This document shows, piece after piece, positions 32,603 through 42,307 of a stretch of 64,000 nt of DNA. Origin of the DNA: Haematococcus lacustris (lineage: Eukaryota; Chlorophyta; Chlorophyceae; Chlamydomonadales; Haematococcaceae). The DNA lies in NCBI GenBank assembly GCA_030144725.1, contig JASKMD010000014.1, forward strand, positions 5,674,253 through 5,738,252, in the 5' to 3' direction. The notes beneath the pieces were generated by a model. That model was not told the DNA's origin, searched no databases, and saw only the letters and a program-made list of their open reading frames with translations. Within the stretch, counting starts at the first letter, position 1; every line of letters begins with the position of its first letter. A program made the position numbers and the translations under genes.

Positions 32603-34156
32603 ATGGGAAAATGTGTCAGTCTGCCTCCTACTAACTGCTATCTCTGTCTTACTTGTCTTTGCGAATGTCTCACATGGTTTAGATAATGGCGTGGGTTTGG
32701 TGCCTGCGATGGGGTGGAATAGCTGGAATTACTTCAGATGCCAGGTAGGCATGAACCGTCACATGACTAGACCACCAAGCTGTCACATTGTGGCTGGGTG
32801 CCTCTCTTGCACGTGGTTGAAACGAGCTATCACATTCAGCTCATTGAGGGTTTCCAATCGTCAATGACAATGTGACCTGATGAACACAGATCAATGAAAC
32901 CCTAATCCGGGAAGTGGCTGACGCAATGGTGTCATCTGGCCTGCGGGATGCTGGTATGTTCCCTGGGTTGTACAAAGTAAAGGACAGGTCCAGTCATTCC
33001 ACTCTGCACCTGCTTGCATGCACCAAGTTGTTTACCCGTCTCAGCCCTAACCCTTGGCCCTCACTGGGGCCTATATATGAGTCTAGGGACCACTCAGGAT
33101 GGTGTTATAGGGCTGCGTGGAGGTATGTTCCCGTACTCTTCTCAGCCTGCCACCATGCCAGGCTACAAATACGTAAATCTGGACGACTGCTGGATGCAAA
33201 AGCGGGATGGGGACGGCCGAATCGTTCCCTTTGCTGACAAGTTTCCCAGCGGCATGAAGGTGCAGCCAGCCATCAAGTCCCCTGCTTGGCCCTTCATGCA
33301 CAACCAGCCTCATCTCACAGCTCAGCTGTACATGTGGCCCAGCACGCATGGAGCTAGCTGTCAGACATGGTGCAGCGCCTGCCCTGAGCCAGTGCTGCCC
33401 GTCACGCTGTTGCCCCCACGGGGCTGCAGGCTGGTGCTGGTGCTGGCACTGTGGCAGACTGTAGACCTGCTGCCGTGTGCTGAGCGCAGGCCCTGGCGGA
33501 CTATGTGCACTCCAAAGGGCTGCTGTTCGGTGTGTACAGGCAGGTGGTGGTGGGCAGGGGGCAGGGAGCAGGGAGCAGGGAGCAGGCGGCGAGTGGTAGG
33601 TGGTGGGCAGGTGGTAGTGGGCCAGCCAGTGGGCAGGCAGGCAGGCAGGCGGGCGGGCGGGTGGTGTTCCCCCCTACACCTGGTCTCACCCTGCAGCTGT
33701 GCCTGCCTTGCAGCGACACTGGCAACCACACCTGTGAGGGCTACCCTGGCAGCTGGGGCTATGAGGAGCTGGTGAGGAGCTGGTGCACACATAGCCCCTA
33801 CAACTTCGCCAGGGCTGCTGTCGTCTGAGCATAACTAATGCCCTTACCCCAATGAGGCAGGGGCAGGGGCAGGGGCAGGGGCAGGGGCAGGGGCAGGGGC
33901 AGGGGCAGGGGCAGGGGCAGGGGCAGGGGCAGGGGCAGGGGCAGGGGCAGGGGCAGGGGCAGGGGGCCTGCTTTGCCCTGGCCAGCGGTAGCCCCTGGGG
34001 GCTTTCAGGTCAGGAGCAGGTTTGCTGTGGTGCAGGATGCGCGGACGTATGCCGAGTGGGGCGTTGACTACCTGAAGTATGACTACTGCGGCATGGAGAA
34101 GACCACGGTGTCGGTGCAGGTGGGCTCACTGCTGGCCTCAGGGCTGGGCAGCTGGC

Positions 34157-34195
<39 letters not shown>

Positions 34196-36129
34196 CAGCA
34201 CCAGCGAGCAGCAGCAGCGTGCATTCGGGGATGCACGGCTTGCTCCCCCCACAGACCTCACCTCCACCTCCCTCCACCTCACCTCCACCTCACCCCTAAC
34301 CACCACCTAACCACCACCTAACCACCACCACCCAGCAGCTCCAGAGGCAGCACTGGGGCAGCAGTGGCGGTAGTGGCGGCAGGCCAGGCTCAGTGCTGTC
34401 ACCAACAGTGATCAGAGCAGCTGGTAAGGTGCCCAGCAGTGCGGGTGGCAGCCTGGCAGCTGCAAGGCCGGCCTGACTGGAGCAGGGGCGGGTGTGGCCG
34501 TCTGCCTGACAGGCGTCCTACGAGAAGATGCGTGACGCTCTGAATGCCAGCGGGCGGCCCATCCTGTACTCCCTGTGCAGCTGGGGCTCAGGCCAACCCT
34601 GGCAGTGGGGCAAGCAGGTGGGTCAGGGGGAGGCGCGGAGCAGGCCAGGTGCAGAGCTGCGCCCGGTGCGCTAGGGGCAGAGCAGCAGGTCGGAGGCAGG
34701 GCGCAAACCACCCGCAAGGCCTCGCTCACACCAGTGGGTGCACTGTCTACTTTGTAGCAGTGGTTCCAACCCTGTATATACGCCCTGTGGGTGATTTCAC
34801 CAACCAAGTTGTCACCAAAGTATCACCATGTTTGAGCATGGATTTTGAGTGAATCGTTGAGCACAGATGTTTTTCGTCACCTGTTCCCTTCTCTGAATTT
34901 GGGTTTTCACCAACAAGCGACACTACGTATATATGCAAAGTCATATATACCAGTGTTTTTTCGCGCGTTCCTGAAATGCCATGTTTCAGGGGCGTTTGAG
35001 CTATGAATTGGTCGCTTTGCGAGCTGCACTACCTAGAATGACCTTCAACCTGCGTTTCTGCGTGTTTTAACGTATTTCCGCTGATATCTTCACCCGAGCG
35101 ATGCTTTAAAGTAGGGTCGAGCTATAAGTTCAAGGGTATGAACCTATGCCATGTCACTCTGACCTAACGATCGTGCATCAGGGCGAAACGAAAAAATATG
35201 ATATACATGTCTACTTTGTAGCAGGTCAGCAGGCAGGAGCTAGCGAACCATGCCATCAGTACCCCCACCCAGTTGACCCAGTGGGGGTACGGCCGTGCAG
35301 GTGGGCAACAGCTGGCGGGTTGGCATCGACCTGTTTGCGGTGTGGGACGACAGCCAGGCCCGCAGCCTGATGCTGCCCAGCTTCCTGCAGCCAGTGATGG
35401 GGGCGCTGCATGCGGTGGAGCAGCTGAGCCAGCACGCAGGACCAGGTCAGGCCAGCTACTGGAGGGAGAGAGAGGGGAGAGGGGGGAGAGGGGGGAGAGG
35501 GGCAGCCAGCACAGGGAGGGCGGATATCAAGGCAGGAGAACGGTGTGGGGGGGGGCTAGGGCAGGGAGGGTGCCAGCCTGACATGCGCCTGTCTCAATCA
35601 GCCAGCCTCACTCTGTCTCACTATATTCTCACTCTATTGAGATGTACGTCACAACGTGCCAGCCTATTGGGATGCAGGCTGCCTGGCCCCCGCGCCCTGC
35701 TGGCTGCAGGCGGCTTTAACGACCCCGACATGCTGGTGGTGGGCCTTGAGGGCATGTACCCGTATGGGGTGGTGCAGCAGTGCCCCCCGCACATCAAGGG
35801 CTGCAAGCCGGGCGACTACATCAGTAAAGAGCGGTGGGGCAGGGTGCGTGCAGCAGGTCAAGTCAGGCCAGGCGGCAGGGCAGCATTTAGCACACAGCAG
35901 TGACCACACAGCACCTTGCAGGGCAGGGGCCGGCAGGGGGGCGCAGGGCAGGCGGCCAGGTAGGGTGCTCAGCGGCTGGCTGAGGGCAGAGCTGAGGGCA
36001 GAGCTGAGGGCTGAGGGCAGAGCCGGCCGCAGTCAGGCTAGAGGAGGGTGCCACCACCCTTGCCTGCCACTGTGCTATGCTGTGCTGTTGCTGCTGCTGC
36101 TGCTGCTGCTTGCCATACCAATGTGGTCA

Positions 36130-36185
<56 letters not shown>

Positions 36186-37849
36186 GCTGCTGCTGTGTCC
36201 AGGTAGGTGGCCTGACCCTGACCGAGCAGCGGACCCACTTTGCCTTCTGGTGCATGCTGGCCTCGCCCCTCATCCTGGGCAACGACCCCCGCCACATGAC
36301 CAAGGCCACCCTGGCCATCCTCACTGCCCCTGACCTGCTGGCCATCAGCCAAGACCCGCTGGCCCAGCAGGCAAAGAAGGTGAGAGAGGGAGCAGGAGCG
36401 AGGGTGGCGGGAAGGTGGTGAGAAGGTGTTGAGAGAGCTGAACCTCACCCCCTGGTCCTTCACCCCTCTCCTTCCCAGCGCTCTCCTCCCCTGCTGCCCC
36501 AGGTTTGGTCCTCGGCCTCCACCTCAATCTGGACCAGGCCCCTGGCTGACGGGCGCCAGGCAGTGCTCCTGTTCAACGCCGGGCCCACAGCCGTGGACAT
36601 TACCTGCAACTGGGCCGCTCACTTGCCCCAGCAGGCCCGGCAGTGGGCCCGCCAGCTGCCTGGCGCCGACCCTGAGTGCAGGGACAGCCTGGATGGCTGC
36701 AAGGTCTGGGCGGCGGCAGGGGAGTGTGGGAAGAACCCAGGTGGGCCAGAGGTCAGGGAGTGTGAGAGGGAGTGTGAGCGAAAGCGTTAGAGGGTGGGTG
36801 AGATGGAGTGTGAGATGAATACAAATGGGCCAGAGGTCAGGGAGGGTGAGAGGGAGTGTAAGAGGGAGGGCAGTGGCAGGAGGGAAGTGGGCTTGGGAGG
36901 GAGGAAGGGGGAAGGGGGAGAGGGATGTTGAGCATAGACCGCTGACATCTGGTGTGCCACAGCCAAGACATTGATGTCCAAGGTTCCATAGCTGTCAGGA
37001 GGGGCCTGACCTGACCGACCTGACCTGGTCTGGTGGGGCTGCAGGCTTCATGCTGTCCAAGTGCCTGGCCTCCTGCCCTGAGGCCTGCCCCCGCCCCCTG
37101 GGGGACCCCGGCCCCAAAGCCACCGCCCTGGTGCGTGGCCACAGCCCAGGCCCCTCCTGCACTGCAGCCTCCAGCCACAGCGGCTGCCCCTGCCCAGCTG
37201 CCCACCCTTCACACGCCCCAGGCCACTCTGCAGCTCAGCAGGTGCAGGACCCTGGGCAAAGGGAGGCAGCAGGGGCAGCCGCGCCCCTCCCTGACCCCAA
37301 TGCCTGCCCATCCCCTTGGCCTATGGCTGAGCCTCCTGTGGCTAACTACCTTGGTCCTGAGGCCTCCTGGAGGCTGGGCACCCAGCCCCTGCCCCCCAGC
37401 CCCTGCCCCCCAGCCCCTGCCCTCCCCGGCACGTGTATGGCCGCATGCCTTGACCCTGCAGGTGCGTGACGCCTGGCACCAGGATGACCTGGGCCCCCAC
37501 GTGGCCCTGTTCACCGCTCACCTTGTGGAGCCGCATGAGGCCAGGTGCGGCGCTGACCTGCAGCAGCCGGCCCACTGCCTGGCAGGCGCTGCTGCCGCCG
37601 TCCCACCCCGTCTGAAAGTGGCGCTCAGCAGGGCCGTGTCAGCAGCACCACCACATGCATCAGCTGTAGAGCCAGTAACAGCAGCAGCAGAGGCAGCAGC
37701 AGAGGCAGCGGCACAGAGAGGGGCGCCATGTGGCTGTCCTGGGTGCAGCTGCAGCGGTCGCTGTCCTGTGCCACTGCCACTGCAGGGTCCTCCTGATCAC
37801 ATTTGTGGAGCCAACAGTGGCGCAACAGTGGCAGGCACAGGTGGGGTGA
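32603..37849 (+). CDS. Alpha-galactosidase (GH27) with embedded ShKT domain
   Basis: Fourteen exons, all joining in phase after the first: about 32603-32744, 32890-32953, 33162-33259, 33490-33539, 33714-33771, 34036-34119, 34513-34617, 35301-35445, 35710-35843, 36203-36379, 36503-36740, 37045-37130, 37462-37544, 37786-37849 (TGA). A signal-peptide-like stretch (LLLTAISVLLVFANVSHG) precedes GH27 hallmarks: GLVPAMGWNSWN, YKYVNLDDCW, nucleophile box DYLKYDYC, candidate acid/base in NSWRVGIDLF, GGFNDPDML and ASPLILGNDPR. It should hydrolyse terminal alpha-galactosides in the secretory route, vacuole or wall. After the start of the beta domain, six Cys in a ShKT pattern (CRDSLDGCKVWAAAGECGKN then GFMLSKCLASCPEAC) are inserted before VRDAWHQDDLGPH. 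The signal-peptide frame has no in-frame ATG; ATG 32603 is one frame off beside an AAAA run. Exon 4 uses a GC donor. Confidence 0.9.
33076..33130 (-). repeat. Dispersed hairpin repeat, copy h (fragment)
   Basis: Reverse-orientation fragment (GGACCACTCAGGATGGTGTT, GGGCTGCGTGGAGGTATGTT) in alpha-galactosidase intron 32954-33161. Shares the CAGGATGGTGTTAT variant with copy i. Confidence 0.65.
33855..33970. repeat. (GGGGCA)n hexanucleotide repeat
   Basis: About 19 perfect GGGGCA units in the alpha-galactosidase intron 33772-34035. Confidence 0.95.
34744..35224. mobile_element. AT-richer insertion flanked by 17-bp direct repeats
   Basis: TGTCTACTTTGTAGCAG occurs at 34744-34760 and again at 35208-35224, bracketing about 447 bp that are clearly AT-richer than the surrounding intron. 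A perfect 17-bp flanking repeat suggests a target-site duplication of a SINE- or LINE-type insertion, or a tandem rearrangement. No coding region or terminal inverted repeat is seen. Confidence 0.6.
36135..36190. repeat. (GCT)n trinucleotide run in intron
   Basis: About 17 GCT units in the alpha-galactosidase intron, just upstream of the acceptor for exon 36203-36379. Confidence 0.85.
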
Positions 37850-38321
37850 AGGGGGGGGCTAGGGATGGGTTCCTGTTAGGGTTCAGGATCAGGGTCAGGG
37901 TCAGGGTGCCACTGCCACCTGTGTTGTGCACAGCTGCACGACGGGGGGTGATCAGCGCAGCAGTGCGCTGCACAGGCTGGTCCTCCTGCGGTCAGTCCGT
38001 CCAGGCACTCTGGCTGCCGCCTCCATGCGACACCAAATGCATGCACAGCCACTGTCACACTCTCACATTCTGGTGGAGGGTAGAAAGAACATGCCTGGAG
38101 GCTACTCTTCTTCCTTTCATGCACGCTAACGGGCGTAGTCAGAGTTTCTTTGTTTCACTCCCCCACTTTTGGTCTCACTGGGTTTTCAGCACATACCTCA
38201 TTTTCAACCAGGGTCTACGGTATCTGCAATCTTGCTGTCGGGTGCTTCATCATGGACGACCCAGTAGGCCCGCATGTCATGAACAGGACGGAAGAGGCAA
38301 GCAGGAGGAGAGGACATGCGA
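37850..38321. other. Alpha-galactosidase 3' flank
   Basis: No gene supported. Contains a short GGTTCAGGATCAGGGTCAGG repeat near 37880 and ordinary intergenic sequence up to hairpin fragment i. Confidence 0.4.
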
Positions 38322-38378
38322 TAGGCCCCTCGTCTCCCACTAGGGCCTCCATTTCAGTCGTACTACTAGGGACCACTA
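38322..38378 (-). repeat. Dispersed hairpin repeat, copy i, left part
   Basis: Reverse-orientation half (CTCCCACTAGGGCCTCCATT ... GGGACCACTA) cut at TA by pogo-like element 1. The other half continues at 39924. Confidence 0.8.
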
Positions 38379-39923
38379 CACAGATAAATGCCTAAGTTGA
38401 GCCACTTTCTTCCAGAAAACAGTGTAGTCTCACAACGGGTTGGCTGCTCGGCAAGCAACTCATACCCACGTGTAGAGCTTGAAGTCTACTACCCGTCAGT
38501 GCCCATGTTTTTTCACGAGTCAAAGTGGTTGGGCAGCTGCAGCCCGGAAAGTGGAGCCCACCCGAAAACATGGGTTTTCAAACTAAAGTAACCTAAGTTG
38601 AGCCAGCCCCTTCACAGCCAACTCTCACAGACACTTGCTACCCCCACTTCAGGCATGTCATTACTATGGGGTTGAGGCCCTGATGGCACCAAAAATCCAC
38701 ATAAAAGCTGTGTTGTGAGTCGAAAGCTAAAGCATCACGATGTGCCCCCCCCCCCTACACGCGAGCCCCTCCGCCATACTTCGCTGCCCTCATGGAAAGC
38801 TGCTCTTCCAGCTCATGCCTGTCGTAGAACTGGTCCACTGCCCGGAAATACAGCGGAGGTTGCTCCTCCATTGAGCAACTAACAGCTGCATCCATCATAT
38901 CGTTGGTCACATGTAGGCAATTCCATGGTGTTAGAGTCACCATGCTCTTGCCAGCTTGGATGGAGGCTTTGGCAGCTGCCAGCAGCTGCTACTTGTTGGG
39001 GGGGTATAGGCGTTGTTGGGGGGGTCTTGGCAAACGCACGCTTCAATGGCTTTGTTTAGTATGGTTTATTATGATATTAATTCATACTAATAAATTCATT
39101 ATTATTTCAATGGCTTCATTTGCTGCTCGGGCTTGCATCAGGGAGAGAGTGTGGCAGGCCCTTGCTCACACGGAACTCGCAGGCCCACTGCACTGCTCCA
39201 AGGAGGTCCAATCTGGTCACACCCCTACCCTGCGCTTTGGCCCCCTTGACAATGTTGACCAGCTGCATCTCCTCTGCCTCAATCAAAGCTGTCGGTCTCC
39301 ACCTTGTAGCAACCCTACCCCCCATGTTGATAAAGTCGCTGAGGGTGGAGCGGCTGACTCCATGCTGTTGGGCCAGGGCACGCAATGAAGGGAGCGCAGT
39401 GCCCCTGGGGTGCTTGAAGTAGGCTTTGATGGCAGCGGCCAGTTTGTCAGCCCCCAAGGCTTTGTCAGCAGAAGCCTTGCTAGACGCCCTCAAAGGCTTG
39501 GCGGGTGGGAGGGCCATCGGGGCTGGGGCTGGGGCTGCAGGTCAGGTCAAGTGCAAGCCAAAATTTGCTGCATGGGCCATTTTCATGCCCGATTCCGCGC
39601 GTGCCCCGGCACGTAAGCGGCAGCAAGGCGAAGCGCACCCAGTGCCGCGGTTGTGACGCCCACCGAAGAGTCTGGAAGTGCGGCGCAGGCGGCGCAAGAA
39701 GCTCAGGGCTGGCGGGGCGCGGCCTTAAGCCGTTGGGCGGTTAAAATGGGTGGAAGCGGCGAAGTCCAGATCTCACCAGCCGACCTGCCATTGCATGGCG
39801 CGACCCTTCAACCACCGTCGCAACCACCTCTAGCGGTGGTGCGCGGAAAAAAATCGCGGGGTTTCACCCAAGAACCAAGAGATCGCGATGTTTGGGGTGG
39901 CTCAACTTAGGCATTTATCTGTG
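38379..39923 (-). mobile_element. Pogo-like DNA transposon derivative, copy 1
   Basis: 1545 bp bounded by perfect 27-bp terminal inverted repeats beginning CACAGATAAATGCCTAAG, with a TA on each side (38377-38378, 39924-39925) as target duplication. The minus strand keeps a transposase N-terminus with a helix-turn-helix and a separate C-terminal piece; the catalytic DDE core is missing, so it would need a transposase in trans. About ten mismatches separate it from the 1545-bp copy at 56935-58479. It inserted inside a dispersed hairpin repeat. Confidence 0.9.
38755..39517 (-). pseudogene. Internally deleted pogo/Tigger-type transposase, copy 1
   Basis: The N-terminal frame 39116-39517 (133 aa) contains AAAIKAYFKHPRG, LRALAQQHGVSRSTLSDFI and WRPTALIEAEEMQLVNIV, like the psq/CENP-B helix-turn-helix region of pogo-family transposases. 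The frame 38755-38943 reads NCLHVTNDMMDAAVSC and ends in GGGARV, resembling a transposase tail. Between them lies an AT-rich patch (39050-39110) with no DDE domain. The family call is from the HTH pattern plus the TA target site. Confidence 0.7.
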
Positions 39924-40026
39924 TAGCGGGATCACTCAGGATGGTGTTATCGGGCTGTGTGGAGTTATGTTCCCATGCACATGGCACTACCACCTACCAC
40001 CTACACCATTGCCTGACCCCTGTGAC
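39924..40026 (-). repeat. Dispersed hairpin repeat, copy i, right part
   Basis: Continues the copy interrupted by pogo-like element 1: GCGGGATCACTCAGGATGGT, GTTATGTTCCCATGCACATG, ACCATTGCCTGACCCCTG. Confidence 0.8.
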
Positions 40027-40049
40027 AAGGCGATCGTCTAGAGTTGGCA

Positions 40050-40575
40050 TGAGCTATTTGTGAGCTGATGACAGCTCATAGGGGGACACACACTGCTGCT
40101 GCTGCTGCTGCTGCTGCTGGGCCATGTAGACCGCTTGTAGCCCAGCTCAGGGTACTCCTTGCCCTTGGCTGGCAGAACGGCCAAGAGGTCTTGCCACCAG
40201 CACAGCTCCAGCGAGCGCCACCTGCTCTCCCCAATTCACTGCATGTTCATCGCTGAATTGCAGTCTCGTTTTACCCACCTGCCTGGCTGTGGTGCTGGCT
40301 GCCTCTTCATTGTGATCAGCAACAGCTGCTGCGCCTGTTGCTGCAGCGGACTGCAGGGTGGTGCTGTCGGCCACACTGCAGGGTTGGGGTTGCTGGGTGC
40401 AGAGTGAGGTCAAGAGAGCTGCCCTGTGTAGCCCCGTGTGCTGATGTTACGGCTGTTGGTCTGGACGTACTGCAGTGCTGTTGCGGGCTCAGCAAGATGA
40501 TGTCTGTGATGGCCGCCTCAGGCACCTCCAGGGCCCTGCTGGCCACCCTTGCTTGCAGACCAACAAAACTCATTC
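40050..40575 (-). mobile_element. Fragment of the TnpB/Fanzor-like family (copy 2)
   Basis: On the minus strand PAPQPGR is followed by RDCNSAMNMQ, an in-frame stop, then IGESRWRSLELCWW and LPAKGKEYPELGYK, ending in a (CTG)n run near 40096. RDxNxxxN matches the RuvC-III motif, but the leading Asp position reads Lys (VKRDC). The upstream part to 40575 has several stops. It is a dead copy aligning with 27640-28040. Confidence 0.45.
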
Positions 40576-40670
40576 AACAAGGAACAACATGTTGGGCTGT
40601 GGGTAATCTCACTCAGCTACTCCAAACATGTTGAAGCAACCTCGGTCGCACCCTTGATGAGCACAAACCC
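40556..40670. repeat. Segment shared with 53265-53365 (inverted)
   Basis: ACAAGGAACAACATGTTGGG and the CCTCGGTCGCACCCTTGA block recur in reverse complement at 53265-53365. It lies just upstream (on the minus strand) of the TnpB/Fanzor-like fragment, so it is probably part of the same element. Confidence 0.65.
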
Positions 40671-40784
40671 CAAATCGATGGCACGTTCCGGGGGCAAACC
40701 CCCCGACCACTGGGCACACCATCAAAACTAACAGCTTGAATGCTTGTGAGGCTAACAGCCTGTGCAAACTACTAGGGCCTATGC

Positions 40785-41280
40785 ATTGTTGTTGCGGGCC
40801 CGACCATCAATGCCCCGCCGGTACTCTGCAGCCCGGTGCAGCCTGTGCTTGACCTTGGGCAGCCGGTCATTGACCAGCTTGTAGCGCTGCTGGTACTCCT
40901 TGCCAACGGGGGGCAGGGCCCTCAGGTCAGTCCAGCTGCACAGCTCCAAGGGGCGCTGCTTGCTCTCCCCAATGCGCTGGAAGTTCAGGCAGGGGTTGGT
41001 GTCCCGGTCCAGCCACCTGCCCCATGGGGGGGCCTGGGGTGGTGGCACTGGGCCAGGTAGGGGCTGGGCAGGGGGCTGGTCCTGGGCAGGGGGGAGGGGA
41101 GGTGGTGGCTCCTGGGCTGGGGCAGGGGGGTCGCGTCGTGAGGGGGGTCGCGTCGCGTCGGGTCGCGTCGCGTCGCGTCGTGAGGGGGGCCTAGCCTTCC
41201 GTCGGGCTCAGTGGCTTACCGGCTGCGGGGGAGACGGGGCGCTTGCGTTTCCTTTTCGGCGGCATCTCAGGGATTTAGCA
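40785..41280 (-). mobile_element. Fragment of the TnpB/Fanzor-like family (copy 3)
   Basis: Minus-strand frame 40779-41048 carries GRWLDRDTNPCLNFQRIGE, the best-kept DRDxNxxxN RuvC-III-like motif here, then LPPVGKEYQQRYKLVNDRLP and HRAAEYRRGIDGRARNNN. Upstream, another frame starts MPPKRKRKRPVSPAAGKP near 41265, a likely nuclear signal, separated by a GTCGC repeat (41134-41180). Frames do not connect, so the copy is broken. Homology to Fanzor nucleases is an inference from the short motif. Confidence 0.45.
41134..41182. repeat. GTCGC pentanucleotide-like repeat
   Basis: Tandem GTCGCGTCGCGTCG units interrupted by GTGAGGGGG, upstream of the copy 3 fragment. Confidence 0.7.
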
Positions 41281-41549
41281 ACACCATCCAAGCGTGCTAG
41301 GGGGGGCATCAGGTCGCCATTCAACCGGAGTGCCGGCAACCGGAGTGGGGCGAAAATAAGATCCATTACACAATCCATTACACAATCCATTACATCCATT
41401 ACATTCATTACATCCAACCCTTGCTTGCAGACTTCTCTACGGCGCAGCATGCTGGCTGCGCAAGGATCTGGAGCGAATGGCGACGGGCCACTGCCGCGCA
41501 TTGTGTTCGGACGGTCTGGCAACGTCCTGGCGGCATGGCAGGGGCAGGT

Positions 41550-41947
41550 TGTCACAACCATGAGCGTGACCGTACGGAATGCGTGACATGGCTAGCCATG
41601 CAAGCATGACAGTTGGTGGTATCACGGTAGATGGTGATTGGTGTATGATGGTTGATGTGACCTGGCTACTGTGGGTGGGTTTGTGTGTGTATCCTGCGAC
41701 TTGCATAACAGTTCTGACATGGTTGCATGGGGGTTTGGGTATTTGTAGTGGATTGGGATGCTGCGGCGGCAGCTTAGAAGACCTTACCAGCTGTCCGATG
41801 TAATCACGGGCACCCAAGTCTGGAGGTATTCTCAGCTCACTGCCATCGGCATCTGAAGGCCGGCACCATACTGGTGACGGGTATCAGCTTTGCCTTGCTT
41901 GCTGCTAGTCGAGGCGTCCTTACTCATTCCGTTTGCTATCTTACATT
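41550..41947 (+). repeat. 5' LTR (3'-truncated)
   Basis: 398 bp beginning TGTCACAACC and ending CTTACATT. Identical by eye to 50266-50663; lacks the final 52 bp of the right LTR. Confidence 0.85.
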
Positions 41948-42307
41948 TCTTCTAAGCTCTTTTCCCCGGAGGAAGGTTATCAATTGCCTTCAGCTGTCGA
42001 CAGACGGACGTCTGGGCGTCAGCATCTTCACTTCGGCTGCAGTCCTGGGCACTCCGGGGTGTTCAGGCTGCAGCCAGCCGTAGCTCCGCGGTGCGTGTTT
42101 CTTTAACACGTTCGCCCAGTGCACTAGCGCTTACATCCGCATTCGTGCTTGCGCGAGGTGGCTGCCATAACTCAGCCGCCTGTACTGGGCACACCGTTGG
42201 AGCTTAACGGACCGTACAGCTCCACGGACAACCCAGTCTTCGACGCAGCAGCACCGCCCCAGGAACCAGCCCCAGCCCCAACCCGCAGCAGCCGAGCAGT
42301 ACAACCC

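Noticed and set aside
33852..34067. Open frame through the GGGGCA repeat
   Set aside because: Gly/Gln repeat translation only; it lies in an alpha-galactosidase intron.
35664..36333. Alternative open frames over the alpha-galactosidase catalytic exons
   Set aside because: They do not contain the GH27 motifs and arise from GC-rich composition.
38388..38591. Short open frame conserved at 38388 and 56944
   Set aside because: Conservation is due to the two copies of the pogo-like element; the frame overlaps its terminal repeat and has no coding features.
41579..41803. Open frames on both strands repeated at 50240-50533
   Set aside because: They lie inside the LTRs; identity reflects the LTR pair, not a protein gene.
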